38,727 nt of DNA from Alphaproteobacteria bacterium (lineage in GTDB: Bacteria > Pseudomonadota > Alphaproteobacteria > Elsterales > Elsteraceae), in contig RDXE01000062.1 in the NCBI GenBank assembly GCA_004292755.1, positions 1 to 38,727 on the forward strand, in the 5' to 3' direction. Shown one piece after another: positions 26,608 to 35,429 of the stretch. The stretch's first letter is position 1; every line of letters begins with the position of its first letter. The notes under the pieces are model-generated. The model was not told the origin of the DNA. It was given only the letters and a program-made list of their open reading frames with translations, and did not search any database. The position numbers and the translations under genes were made by a program.

Positions 26608-29600
26608 TCAACCGTCCGCGCGGTCTATCACTTGAGCTAGCCGGTAGCGGACTTTGCCCTTTGGCAGGGTCACAGTGAAGCACTCGCCCTCCAAACGATC
26701 CTCTAGCTGGCTTCCCAGCGGCGTATGTAACCCCAACAATCCAGCATTTAGATCATGACGTCCACGAACTAACCTCATCCGTCTTTCCTTTGTGGGGTCC
26801 TCGTCTTCATACAGGACGATCTCGGTACCTTCTCGCGCTGAAAGTCGGGCTTGTCCGTCACTCGGGTCATCAACTTGATCGACCAAAATCTGATCAGTAT
26901 CGTCTGCGCTGTATTGATCAAGAGCTTCCTGCTTGCACAGCTGAGCGATTTTGTCATGAAGACATGAAGCTATATCCGGATCGCTCGAACTGGGTAGCTC
27001 CTTTGTCCTGGCATTATTAATGGCTTCAGTACATGCAGCGATCAGCCGAGTACGCTCTCGCGTCGGATCGGAGTACCAGTCACTTGACCAAATTCGATGA
27101 AATGACCAGCCGTTGGCCTCCAGCCGTTCCTGGCGAAGGCGGTCAGCTTCTCGGCGGGAGGCGGAGCGGTGCCACCGTTCACCGTCGCATTCGACTGCCA
27201 GTACATAGGCTCCCGCGTGAGTGGGGTGCCGGATGGCAATATCAATGCGGGCGCCAACACTGCCAACTTGCCAATCAAACGGGATATCTGCTGCGTCAAG
27301 TGCGATACCTACAGCCTCTTCAAAGCCGCTCTCTGGTCCGCGTCCCACAGCATTGGCGCCACCATAAGCGCCTCCACTCTCCACATATTGGAGAAACCGC
27401 TTCAAGATCACTCTACCCTCGCGCGGTCCACTATCTTGGGCGGCAGAAGGGCGATCTGAGATCTGCTCTGGGCGCAGGGATGACACCACCAGCATTTGAT
27501 CCCGAGCTCGTGTGATCATCACATTGAGGTGTCGATAACCTCCCGACTTGCTGATCGCGCCGAAAAACTGTAGCACACGACCATTCGGATTAGGACCATA
27601 GGTCATCGAGAGTATCACAACATCTCTTTCGTCTCCCTGTATGTTTTCCAAGTTTTTGATCAGAAACGGCTCTTTGCGAACATCCTCAGCCCATTGAATA
27701 TAATCTGACAAAGCTGTATTCCGGCCTTTGTAAGACCTTAAACGATCCTCAATCAGATCAGCTTGCTTTCCATTCATTGCGACGACTGCTAGAGTGCGAC
27801 GGCTAGTATCCTCTTTTGACATTTCTCCTTCAGCAATTCGAGCAACAAGCTCAACCACAGTTAGGGCCTCAGGAACATTCTGCTGATTCAAATATCTTGG
27901 ATTAGGAACCGAGATCATCCGGACACCGCGGCTACAGTGTGCACCCGAAGCCGAAGCGAATATTAGTAATTCATTGTCGTACACTTTCTCATTCGAAAAT
28001 CGAATCAAGCTTTCGTGACGGGATCGATAGTGCCATAGCAATCTCCGGGTTGGATATCTCCCCTGCGCAGCCACAAGAATACTGTCAACATCAATAGTAT
28101 TTGCTTGAGTATCGTCCTCACTAGCGTCCAAATGATCATCATCCAGACGCTGAAACAGACTTGTTGGGGGAAGTTGATGTGGATCACCGACGACGACAAA
28201 CTGATCAGCTCGTGCTAAGGCACCCAATCCTTCTTGCAGCGTCAACTGAGATGCTTCATCAATGATCAACAGATCAAATCTTTGCCCATCAGGTTCTAAG
28301 AACTGAGCGACAGCGAGTGGAGACATCATAAAACAAGGGAACAGGTCGGTCAAAGCTTTACGAGCACGCCGCATAATCGTCCGGATAGGCATTCTTGTCT
28401 TCTTGGCTTTAGTCAATGTTTCCAGCAGAATACGATCTGTCATCTCTGCCAGTTTAGCAGTTTCTGTACCCTCCTGAGCTATGTTTTGACTCAAGAGTGC
28501 CACAATGCGCGCAATAGTTTCCTCACGGACATCAAGATCAGCTTTTGTAAATTCGGCTCGTAGTGCCGTAGCTGTTGAGCCAGAGAACTGCGCGATTGCA
28601 GGTCGACTTAGCACAGCTTCAGCGATGGGGCGCCACCGCGCCAGCCGATCCAGGTCCCAGAGTTGGGATGCGGAGGCAACGCCACTGTCGAGAAGGCGCA
28701 GCAGCGGCGCACGTCCGGCGTCGCGTAAGGTCGCTCGAAGTGACTCTAAGTCCAGCCAGGGCAACAATGCTGAGGTTGACCCAATCTCCCCAAGATGACG
28801 CGCAATCTCGAATAGTGCACGCGAAGGCGGGGCAAAACCCACGGAACCAAAATCAACATAAGCATCAACTTCGCGCTTGCAGGCAAGATACTGAGTAAGG
28901 GCATTGGTCAAATCCTGGTAGTGCTTTGGTAAATCCTGGAATAGCATTGTGCCTTCTTCTTGATCAAGTATATGAATGATCCGTTGACGGAGCGCTAGGG
29001 GAAGCTCTTCAATACAGTACCGAACGGCTAATGCACCATTGGCGCGGACCCACCACCCATCCCAGTCACCAAGTCCTGGATTTTGATCGCACCAACCGGC
29101 ACTCCGCAACCGATCCCGTGCTGTCGCCAACTTAAGAACAACATGAATCTTCGCGCGACGGATCGCGAGCGGCATAGACGCATCGATACCAAGAGACTGG
29201 AGACCGCGGACAAAGGACTGAGCGCGCCGCTCCTCCATTGGATCGGGCTGAGGGATGCGCGCACTGCCCTTGTCGGGTAGCAATCCTAAACGGTCAACAA
29301 CCGCTACCCTCTGCGCAAGTTGGTCTGCGAGTGTGTGTAATACCTCTAACCCATCTCCATCAGCACGAACTGCAACCTTAAGGAACGCTGCTGGTAGCTT
29401 TGCCAAAGATTTTGCAAACAATAATTCATAGCTAAGAGATGGGCCGAAAATAACATCAGATTTCAGTATTTCTCGAATCAATGGTACTCTCCGAAGTCTG
29501 TCTGCTTGTTTCGCAAGATCACTGTGACGTTTCAGGCTGTCGATCAGCTGCCCAAGTGTCACTGCATCAGATGTAGCGAATCGTGTAATTTTGCGTCGCA

Positions 29601-31848
29601 GGTCGGTGGGTAAACGGGAGATTGTAAGCATTGGCGAGATGCGGTTCTCCGTCAATCTAGTTAGAGTATCGGCGTGCTTTATCGCTTGATCTCCGGGGAG
29701 TGCAAGCACGTCGCGGGAAAGTATTTGGCTGAGCGCCGATGTTGCCGTTAGGTGGGCATGAAGTTCAGCAGCATTGTGAGCAGCGTCAGCCAGAAGCTGC
29801 ATATCCAGTCCCGCGACCCAGGCAGGCGTGGTCCCGCTTGAACGTGGTGGCGGACGCAACCGATCAGGCGCCTGCCGCAGGTGGTCCACCGTCTGCAGAA
29901 CTATGTCTGTTGCTTTGGCAATTGCGGTCAACACCTCCTGAAGGTCAATCAAGGCCGCCTGTGCCTGTCTTGCCTCCTCCGGGGTGCGAGTACCACCCTC
30001 CAGCTGTTTGGCAATGTGTTGGATATCCTCGATTGGCTGGTCGATCCACCCTCGATTGCCGCCAATGGCGTCAGGATGAAGTGCCTCGCAGAGGGTCTCC
30101 ATGTCCTTCAGAAGCGTTGATCCGGGATCGCTGAGGACCTGTCTGCAGAGCGCCAAATCGGCACACTCCGGGATCGCCGAGACTGCAGCCAAGCGATCTT
30201 GGATAGTTTGTGCTTGATGTAATGTGATCGTCGAAACAGCGGGTGGTTGGGCAAGCCAATTTGCAGCTTGGTGAGCTGCGTTAGCAAGAGTAAGAGCTGC
30301 GTCCTCTAGACGACTCAGTCGTCCTTTTACCAATGCTTTTGGTATGTCTGGCCTCAAAGTCAAACCTTGGAGAGGGGACAGATCGCATGTCGACGCTTTT
30401 TCGATCGCCTCCGCCAGTTGCTTGTAGGTTCGTTCAATCTCTCCATCGGTCAGAGGGGAAGCTGCCGCCTCAATCGTCAGCCGTCGATCGGCCACTGAGC
30501 CAAGGCGAGCGCGAGCGGCCTCGGCGGCCCAGATGGCATCAAAGCCGCTGACACCTGCAGGCTCCACAGGCTCTGCCAGTGCGCGCGCAGGCAGTGCCAA
30601 AGATCGCCAAGCGTTATCGCGAGCAGGGCGACTGTCAGTTCGGGGGGCAAGTTGTGGGGTCAAGCGTAGACGTCGACGAACCCGATCAAGAAATCCAGAT
30701 CGCGTTGTCCCGGTACCGTGCAAATCCAGACAGAAGTCCCCAAGCCCAGCATCATGAAGCCGACGGCGAACAACATCCAGAGCTGCTTGCTTTTGAGATA
30801 CAAACAGAACGCGCTTATTGTCTGCAAGTGCTGCTGCAATTAAATTACAAATGGTTTGTGACTTGCCTGTGCCAGGCGGTCCTTCAATTACAAGGCTGTG
30901 TTTTTTGACAAGCGCTTCAACAAGGGCCGCATGTTGGGTGCCATCAGCGTCATATATCAGCGGTGGCAGCGGGTCTGGTTGCCCCGATGCTTCGAGCACT
31001 ATCGAATCATAGGGAATGTCCTCAGGTCTTGTAAACTTCTTAAACGGCCCTGCCAATACTCGTCGGACGTGGGGATTGCGTCGAACAGCTGGGTGCTGCA
31101 GATCACGGTGAAGTCGAAGGGCAGCAAAATTAAGGATTCCAATAGCAGCCCGACGGTGAAGTACAGCTCCAGGCAATTTTTGATCTGAAGCCTTCATCCA
31201 ATTGGTAATTCGATCAAGATAATCGTCGACAGATTCGTCCTCTTCAATTTCCGGAAGTTTTATCCGAAATTCGTCGTGGAGCTTTCTTCTTAATGTTGCA
31301 TTGTCTTCTGGAGCATCAAGTTTCGCCATCACATCATCCCGCAGGCTGATGGGAGTCGAAAGCAGGGGTGACCAGAGCGGACTGGCGTCCTCTTTGTTGG
31401 TGCTAGGGTCTCGCCATTCCAAAAAGCCAGTGACCAGCTTGATTACGTCAAGACCATTCTCTTGAGCGAAGGTGCGTCCGGCTTTTGCAATCTTGTGTAA
31501 CGACTCGTCCAGCAACCTCCGGTCCGTATCGGCGAAAACGCTACCGGATGCATGGGTTCCACCAACGGGATCGCGGGACACTGCAGCGACCTGTGATCCC
31601 GGCTGGGTACTAGGGTGAGGCGTGATGCGCAGCCCCTTTTTCGCAGCATCAGCGTCGGGGATCGAGTCAAGCAGCCAATCCAAAGATGGGAAGCCTGCCA
31701 GCCAGATGCGTCTTCCGGTTCCGCGCTCGAACTGAATCAGCGGACTACGGCGATCTGTCTGAAGAAGTTTTGCAGCCTGCGCTTCCAGTGCCGCATTTAA
31801 GACACTTTCATCAATGCCGTCTTCGTTGGGGGATGTGTCGGCCGACAT
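26608..31848 (-). CDS. Giant DUF4011-like/SF1 helicase-Vsr-like nuclease with GreA/GreB C-terminal domain
   Basis: The 1746-residue product has, in order, a DUF4011-like helicase-associated region (about 20-265), Walker A GPPGTGKS (323-330), an insert of some 870 mostly helical residues, Walker B IDEAS (D1197-S1200), GDPHQLPP (from 1221), HYRSRHESL (about 1276), GDERDVVILS (about 1402) and ITRARDQMLVVS. A Vsr/MTES_1575-type nuclease follows (D1536, E1553 and D1555 in AVECDGERWH). The last 73 residues (1674-1746) resemble the GreA/GreB C-terminal domain (TPLGSQLEDRLEGE, then VTLPKGKVRYRLAQVI). Helicase-Vsr fusions with DUF4011 are known single-gene antiviral systems. AGGA lies 6 nt before ATG 31848. 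GC is about 50%, unlike the host. The antiviral role is inferred. Confidence 0.88.
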   Translation of the reverse strand: MSADTSPNEDGIDESVLNAALEAQAAKLLQTDRRSPLIQFERGTGRRIWLAGFPSLDWLLDSIPDADAAKKGLRITPHPSTQPGSQVAAVSRDPVGGTHASGSVFADTDRRLLDESLHKIAKAGRTFAQENGLDVIKLVTGFLEWRDPSTNKEDASPLWSPLLSTPISLRDDVMAKLDAPEDNATLRRKLHDEFRIKLPEIEEDESVDDYLDRITNWMKASDQKLPGAVLHRRAAIGILNFAALRLHRDLQHPAVRRNPHVRRVLAGPFKKFTRPEDIPYDSIVLEASGQPDPLPPLIYDADGTQHAALVEALVKKHSLVIEGPPGTGKSQTICNLIAAALADNKRVLFVSQKQAALDVVRRRLHDAGLGDFCLDLHGTGTTRSGFLDRVRRRLRLTPQLAPRTDSRPARDNAWRSLALPARALAEPVEPAGVSGFDAIWAAEAARARLGSVADRRLTIEAAASPLTDGEIERTYKQLAEAIEKASTCDLSPLQGLTLRPDIPKALVKGRLSRLEDAALTLANAAHQAANWLAQPPAVSTITLHQAQTIQDRLAAVSAIPECADLALCRQVLSDPGSTLLKDMETLCEALHPDAIGGNRGWIDQPIEDIQHIAKQLEGGTRTPEEARQAQAALIDLQEVLTAIAKATDIVLQTVDHLRQAPDRLRPPPRSSGTTPAWVAGLDMQLLADAAHNAAELHAHLTATSALSQILSRDVLALPGDQAIKHADTLTRLTENRISPMLTISRLPTDLRRKITRFATSDAVTLGQLIDSLKRHSDLAKQADRLRRVPLIREILKSDVIFGPSLSYELLFAKSLAKLPAAFLKVAVRADGDGLEVLHTLADQLAQRVAVVDRLGLLPDKGSARIPQPDPMEERRAQSFVRGLQSLGIDASMPLAIRRAKIHVVLKLATARDRLRSAGWCDQNPGLGDWDGWWVRANGALAVRYCIEELPLALRQRIIHILDQEEGTMLFQDLPKHYQDLTNALTQYLACKREVDAYVDFGSVGFAPPSRALFEIARHLGEIGSTSALLPWLDLESLRATLRDAGRAPLLRLLDSGVASASQLWDLDRLARWRPIAEAVLSRPAIAQFSGSTATALRAEFTKADLDVREETIARIVALLSQNIAQEGTETAKLAEMTDRILLETLTKAKKTRMPIRTIMRRARKALTDLFPCFMMSPLAVAQFLEPDGQRFDLLIIDEASQLTLQEGLGALARADQFVVVGDPHQLPPTSLFQRLDDDHLDASEDDTQANTIDVDSILVAAQGRYPTRRLLWHYRSRHESLIRFSNEKVYDNELLIFASASGAHCSRGVRMISVPNPRYLNQQNVPEALTVVELVARIAEGEMSKEDTSRRTLAVVAMNGKQADLIEDRLRSYKGRNTALSDYIQWAEDVRKEPFLIKNLENIQGDERDVVILSMTYGPNPNGRVLQFFGAISKSGGYRHLNVMITRARDQMLVVSSLRPEQISDRPSAAQDSGPREGRVILKRFLQYVESGGAYGGANAVGRGPESGFEEAVGIALDAADIPFDWQVGSVGARIDIAIRHPTHAGAYVLAVECDGERWHRSASRREADRLRQERLEANGWSFHRIWSSDWYSDPTRERTRLIAACTEAINNARTKELPSSSDPDIASCLHDKIAQLCKQEALDQYSADDTDQILVDQVDDPSDGQARLSAREGTEIVLYEDEDPTKERRMRLVRGRHDLNAGLLGLHTPLGSQLEDRLEGECFTVTLPKGKVRYRLAQVIDRADG

Positions 31849-31968
31849 GACGTTCCTGATAGCGAGTGCCGTTTACGGGTGCAAGTTGCTTGGCCTCATA
31901 TGACCAGTTATTGGAGTTTATCCCTATGGTTAGGAGAACGGAATACGCTAGCAATGGTAGTAGAGCAA

Positions 31969-32007
31969 TCGGTAGATGCAATCTGAAAACCGAATGGCGG
32001 GTCCGCC
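31969..32007. other. Two adjacent hairpins at the right end of the cassette
   Basis: TCGGT-AGAT, loop GCA, ATCT, a GAAA bulge and ACCGA form one stem (31969-31993). GGCGG/CCGCC around GT forms another (31996-32007), whose right arm is the first five bases of the 17-bp repeat. They could be recombinase or replication signals, or the terminal structure of the element. No matching pair is seen at the left end. Confidence 0.4.
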
Positions 32008-32019
32008 AAGCCGCTTGAT
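32003..32019. repeat. 17-bp direct repeat, right copy
   Basis: Identical to 26552-26568. It lies 30 bp upstream of the alginate-lyase-like start codon, exactly where GC content returns to the host level. Confidence 0.8.
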
Positions 32020-32049
32020 CGCTGCGTGCGGGGGTGGTCCACTCTGCCC

Positions 32050-33441
32050 ATGCGCTGTGCGGTTTACCTGCTGATCTTGTTGGCGGCCAGCCCGGCCTTT
32101 GGGCGGGATGGGCTGTATCGGGGCACGCAAACCTGTGAAGCGGCTGGGTCGTCGCCGGGGTTCACCATCGAGTGGCGTGCCACAGTGCGCGATGGGCGGT
32201 TAGTGTCCGAGCGCGGGCAGCGGGATCAGGAGAATTGGGAGCGGGTCGAGGGTGTGGTTGGCCCGGACGGGCGGGTCACGCTCAACGGCGTGTATCGCTT
32301 CCAGGGCGAGCGGCCAATCCGCCTTGCGGGCCGTGTCTCTGCGGCGGGGCTGGAGGTGGCAGGCGAGCGGGGACCGCGCAGCTGTCGGGTGGTTGCAAGC
32401 AGCCCGCCCCCGGCCTCCGTTGCGCAGCCCTACCGCCTGCTGCCAGATGTTGCGGAGCAACGCCGGGCCTTTACCCGATCAGCGCGGACGGTCACCTGCG
32501 ATGCGCCCCCCGATCCGGTCTCGGACGTTGTGGTGGAGCCCTTCTATCGCAAGGATGACCCCACCCATTCGATCATTGATCCAGCGGCCCTGGAGCGGCG
32601 CAGGCAAGCGGCGATGCCGTTTGAGACCTATTCCCGTGGGCTGGCACGCATCGGTGATGCGGTCCTGGTGTCTGGTGCCCAGAACCCGGCCCTGGGTACC
32701 TGCTTGCTCGGCTGGCTGGATCACTGGGCGAGTGCCGGGGCGATGCTGGGTCGGGTGACTATGCAGGGTGGGTTTGAGCGCAAATGGACCCTTGCCACCA
32801 TCGCCCTCAATCTACCGCTGCTGACGCCCGACCAGCGAGCGAGTGCCGCAGGGCAGCGGGTGCTGGCTTGGGTGCGCGATCTCGGCTGGGCAGTCGCCCC
32901 AGCCTACACTGCCTCACGCTCCACTGCGGCGAACAACAATCACTTGAACTGGGCCGTGCTGGCGGTGCTGTCCGCTGGTCTGGCGACGGAGGACCCGGCC
33001 TTAGTCGACTGGGCTGTGGATCGGTTGGATCACGCGCTGTCGTTGATCGAACCCGATGGCAGCCTGCCGTTCGAGTTGGCGCGTGGTGCTAAAGCCGTCC
33101 ACTATCACGCCTTCGCCGTGGAGCCGACCGTGCTGGCGGTTGCCTTGCTGGCGGCCAATGGCCTGGACATGGCCGACGCCCACGGCGGCGCCTTGCATCG
33201 GTTGGTGCGCTTTGTGCGCGATGGCATGGCGGATCCAAGCCCCGTGGCGGCGCGGGTGGGGATGCCGCAAGACTTCTTCCACAGCCAGACCCCGCGCCCC
33301 AACCGCTATGGCTGGGCGGAGATTTACCTCGCGCGGTATCCCGATCCCGTGCTGGCCGCCCGACTGGCGGAGGTGCGCGGCGATGGGCTGGTGACTGTGT
33401 GGCTGGGTGGCTCCACCACGTGGCGTTACGGTAAACGCTGA
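32050..33441 (+). CDS. Exported AlgL-like alginate lyase family protein
   Basis: The 463-residue product starts with a signal peptide (MRCAVYLLILLAASPAFG) and has a PL5/AlgL-like alpha-barrel lyase domain in its second half. Catalytic residues of AlgL can be matched: N297-H298 in NNNHLNW, R345 and Y352 in LPFELARGAKAVHYH, with a Lys candidate in FYRKDDPTHS. AlgL cleaves alginate by beta-elimination in the periplasm. The N-terminal part (20-140) is extra and unrecognised. No alginate synthesis genes are nearby, so another uronate polymer is possible. Its upstream region now contains the cassette boundary. Its 3' end overlaps the converging GNAT gene by 16 bp. Confidence 0.82.
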   Translation: MRCAVYLLILLAASPAFGRDGLYRGTQTCEAAGSSPGFTIEWRATVRDGRLVSERGQRDQENWERVEGVVGPDGRVTLNGVYRFQGERPIRLAGRVSAAGLEVAGERGPRSCRVVASSPPPASVAQPYRLLPDVAEQRRAFTRSARTVTCDAPPDPVSDVVVEPFYRKDDPTHSIIDPAALERRRQAAMPFETYSRGLARIGDAVLVSGAQNPALGTCLLGWLDHWASAGAMLGRVTMQGGFERKWTLATIALNLPLLTPDQRASAAGQRVLAWVRDLGWAVAPAYTASRSTAANNNHLNWAVLAVLSAGLATEDPALVDWAVDRLDHALSLIEPDGSLPFELARGAKAVHYHAFAVEPTVLAVALLAANGLDMADAHGGALHRLVRFVRDGMADPSPVAARVGMPQDFFHSQTPRPNRYGWAEIYLARYPDPVLAARLAEVRGDGLVTVWLGGSTTWRYGKR

Positions 33442-33914
33442 GCCGTCAGGGCTGCGAACGGCGCATCTTGCAGGTAGAGGTTGAGGTAACGCTCCTCCAC
33501 AGCTCCCAACTGGCGATAGAATCGACGCGCGCGGCGATTGGCCGCGCGGGCGTACCAGGCGACCCAGGCGCCGCCCTCCGCGCGGGTGGCGTTGGCAACG
33601 GCCGCCATCAACTGCCGCCCAAGGCCAGCCCCGCGCCACGCCGGTGCCACCACCAACGCCTCCAGATGCACCCCCGTGGTTGCAGTGTCCAGATCATAGC
33701 CGGGGTAGAATAGCCCGACACCAACACTGACTCCCGCCGCTTCAGCCAGCACGGCGCGGGCGAAGCGGGTTAGCACGGCCTCCACACCTGCGGCGTCCAG
33801 GCGGGCGCTCAAGCCTTCTTCCTCAGCCAGCAGCGTCAGCAGGGCGGCGATGGTGGGCGCATCCGCTGGCGTGGCGCTGCGAAGGTGGGGGACGGGGGTA
33901 CCGTCACCGGCCAA
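33426..33914 (-). CDS. GNAT-family N-acetyltransferase
   Basis: The 162-residue product is a single GNAT domain. Acetyl-CoA-binding motif A is LVVAPAWRGAGLGRQLM, followed by the ARAANRRARRFYRQLGA helix. It should transfer an acetyl group to an amine of an unknown small molecule or protein. The start is a TTG at 33914, only 2 bp after the stop of the phosphatase gene, which suggests coupled translation; no ATG or GTG is available before the conserved part. The 3' end overlaps the converging alginate-lyase-like gene by 16 bp. Confidence 0.9.
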   Translation of the reverse strand: MAGDGTPVPHLRSATPADAPTIAALLTLLAEEEGLSARLDAAGVEAVLTRFARAVLAEAAGVSVGVGLFYPGYDLDTATTGVHLEALVVAPAWRGAGLGRQLMAAVANATRAEGGAWVAWYARAANRRARRFYRQLGAVEERYLNLYLQDAPFAALTAQRLP

Positions 33915-33916
33915 GG

Positions 33917-34690
33917 CTAGGCACCGCCCAGCGTGGCGACCACGGGCCCAATCAGGCGGGGGTCACCCGCTGCAATCACCCGCGGACCAGACGCCAGAGT
34001 GATCGGACGGCCCTGCCAGTCGGTCATCACGCCGCCCGCTGCGGCGAGAACCGCCGCGGGGGCACAATAGTCGTAGGGTTGGAGCGAGGCTTCGACCACA
34101 AGGTCATTCCACCCCGCGGCCGTCATCGCATAGCCGTAGCAGTCAGCGCCATACAGGGGGTGGCGCACGGCCTGGGCAAGGCGCTGGAAGCAGGTGGCAT
34201 CCTCGCCCTTGAACATATCGGGGGAGGTCGCATTCAGCAGCGCGCCTGCAAGGCTGTCGCACGCCCGCGTGCGCACAACGCTGCCGTTCAGCGTTGCCGG
34301 GCGGTCATCGGCGCCGACCCAACGCTCCGCCAAAGCCGGCATGTCGATCACCCCAACCACCGGCACGCCATCCTCGCAACAAGCGATCAGCGTGCCGAAC
34401 AGGGGTTTGCCAGTGATAAACGCCTTGGTGCCGTCGATGGGATCCAGCACCCAGACATAGCGCGCATCGGCGCGGACGGTGCCGTATTCTTCGCCCAGGA
34501 TGCCGTGATCGGGGACCATGGCCTCCAAGAGTGTGCGCATGGCGGCTTCGGCGCCACGATCGGCGATGGTGACTGGAGAGGCATCGCCCTTGGCTTCGAC
34601 CGCCAGAGCCGTTCGATAGTGCGCCAGAATGATCGGGCGTGCCACCTCAGCCAGATGGACCGCTAGGGCGACCAGCGCGGAGCGGTCCAT
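33917..34690 (-). CDS. Histidinol-phosphatase, inositol monophosphatase-like (HisN type)
   Basis: The 257-residue product belongs to the Li-sensitive inositol monophosphatase superfamily, with ILGEEYG (E67), VLDPIDGTKAFITG (D83, D86) and the late YDYCAPAAVLAAAGG that holds the third metal Asp. The FITGKPLFGTLI continuation is characteristic of the HisN group, which dephosphorylates histidinol phosphate in histidine synthesis. A general inositol-phosphate phosphatase remains possible. ATG 34690 is used; an in-frame GTG two codons earlier is the alternative. It is 16 bp downstream of the cytochrome gene, likely cotranscribed. Confidence 0.9.
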   Translation of the reverse strand: MDRSALVALAVHLAEVARPIILAHYRTALAVEAKGDASPVTIADRGAEAAMRTLLEAMVPDHGILGEEYGTVRADARYVWVLDPIDGTKAFITGKPLFGTLIACCEDGVPVVGVIDMPALAERWVGADDRPATLNGSVVRTRACDSLAGALLNATSPDMFKGEDATCFQRLAQAVRHPLYGADCYGYAMTAAGWNDLVVEASLQPYDYCAPAAVLAAAGGVMTDWQGRPITLASGPRVIAAGDPRLIGPVVATLGGA

Positions 34691-34706
34691 CGACACGTCG
34701 ATCAGC

Positions 34707-35252
34707 CTATGGCAGCGGCTTGGGTGTGTCGGCCAAGGTGCGCATCCAGGCGATCAGGTTCGCCCGCTCCTGCACCCGGCTGATGCCAGCGAACACCATC
34801 TTGGTGCCCGGCGCGTAGGCGCGCGGATTGGCGATGAACTTGTTCAGTTCTTCATAATCCCACGGATTGCCCTTCATGCCCGCAATCACTGGCGAGTAGG
34901 CAAAGCCCGGCGCATGGGCGTGGTCTGAGCCGATGATGTCCCACAGGTTCGGGCCAACGCGGTTCGCGCCGCCTTTTTCAAAGGTGTGGCAGGAGGTGCA
35001 GCGCCGCGCCACCACTTGCCCCGCCGCAACATCGGCCGAGGCGAGCAATGGACCCACCGGCTCCAGTGCCGCTTCGGCGGCTGGGGCAGCCGCGGCGGTT
35101 TCGGTTGCCTGCGCGGCACCCTCGACGCGAACCACGTTCTGGGCCAACGGCTTTGGCGTGACCATCTTTTCGCCAAGGATCATCGTCGACATGAACACGA
35201 TGCCAGCCAGTAGCACCGCGGCGAAGACCTTGTTCCACTCCATCATCGACAT
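34707..35252 (-). CDS. Membrane-anchored class I cytochrome c (CycM-like)
   Basis: The 181-residue product has an N-terminal transmembrane anchor (residues 7-27), an Ala/Glu/Pro-rich linker (44-70) and a mitochondrial-type cytochrome c domain. Heme attachment is C85-T-S-C88-H89, with the conserved GANRVGPNLWDIIG, and M152 in GTKMVFAGI is the likely sixth ligand. CycM-type proteins pass electrons from the bc1 complex to aa3 oxidase in alphaproteobacteria, which fits the presence of ctaA. AAGGAA lies 8 nt before ATG 35252. It is divergent from kdsB; this neighbourhood is common in the class. Confidence 0.94.
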   Translation of the reverse strand: MSMMEWNKVFAAVLLAGIVFMSTMILGEKMVTPKPLAQNVVRVEGAAQATETAAAAPAAEAALEPVGPLLASADVAAGQVVARRCTSCHTFEKGGANRVGPNLWDIIGSDHAHAPGFAYSPVIAGMKGNPWDYEELNKFIANPRAYAPGTKMVFAGISRVQERANLIAWMRTLADTPKPLP

Positions 35253-35400
35253 CAGGCACGTTCCTTGATGAGCAAGCGTCCACACACGGCGCCAAAAAGA
35301 CGGCTCCCAAACAGAGCGCGGCAACGCTAACGCTAGTCGCGACGCGTTCGCAACCCTGTCCCGACCATGCCTCCCGGCGTCGGCGCAATGGCCGCAGCCG

Positions 35401-35429
35401 TTGTGAGCACGCCACGGCGCCGATATAGT
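35401..35429 (+). promoter_or_regulatory. Candidate sigma-70 type promoter for kdsB operon
   Basis: TTGTGA (35401-35406), 17 bp, TATAGT (35424-35429). The -10 is close to consensus and the spacing is exact. Transcription would start near 35436, just ahead of the hairpin at 35440-35509. Confidence 0.45.

Larger units (their letters stand above)
26552..32019. mobile_element. Putative single-gene defence cassette bounded by direct repeats
   Basis: The block between the two 17-bp repeats (5451 bp from one copy to the other) has about 50% GC against about 65% outside, and carries one gene that fills nearly all of it. It is next to tRNA-Arg, a usual integration neighbourhood. There is no integrase or transposase inside, so any movement would need help in trans, or the element has lost its recombinase. 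The limits are drawn from the repeats and the composition shift; mobility is inferred, not shown. Confidence 0.6.

Noticed and set aside
31949-32010. tRNA-like sequence near the right cassette border
   Set aside because: Fragments such as GGTAGAGC-like and TGAAAACCGA recall a tRNA, but no acceptor stem, T arm or 7-nt anticodon loop can be formed.
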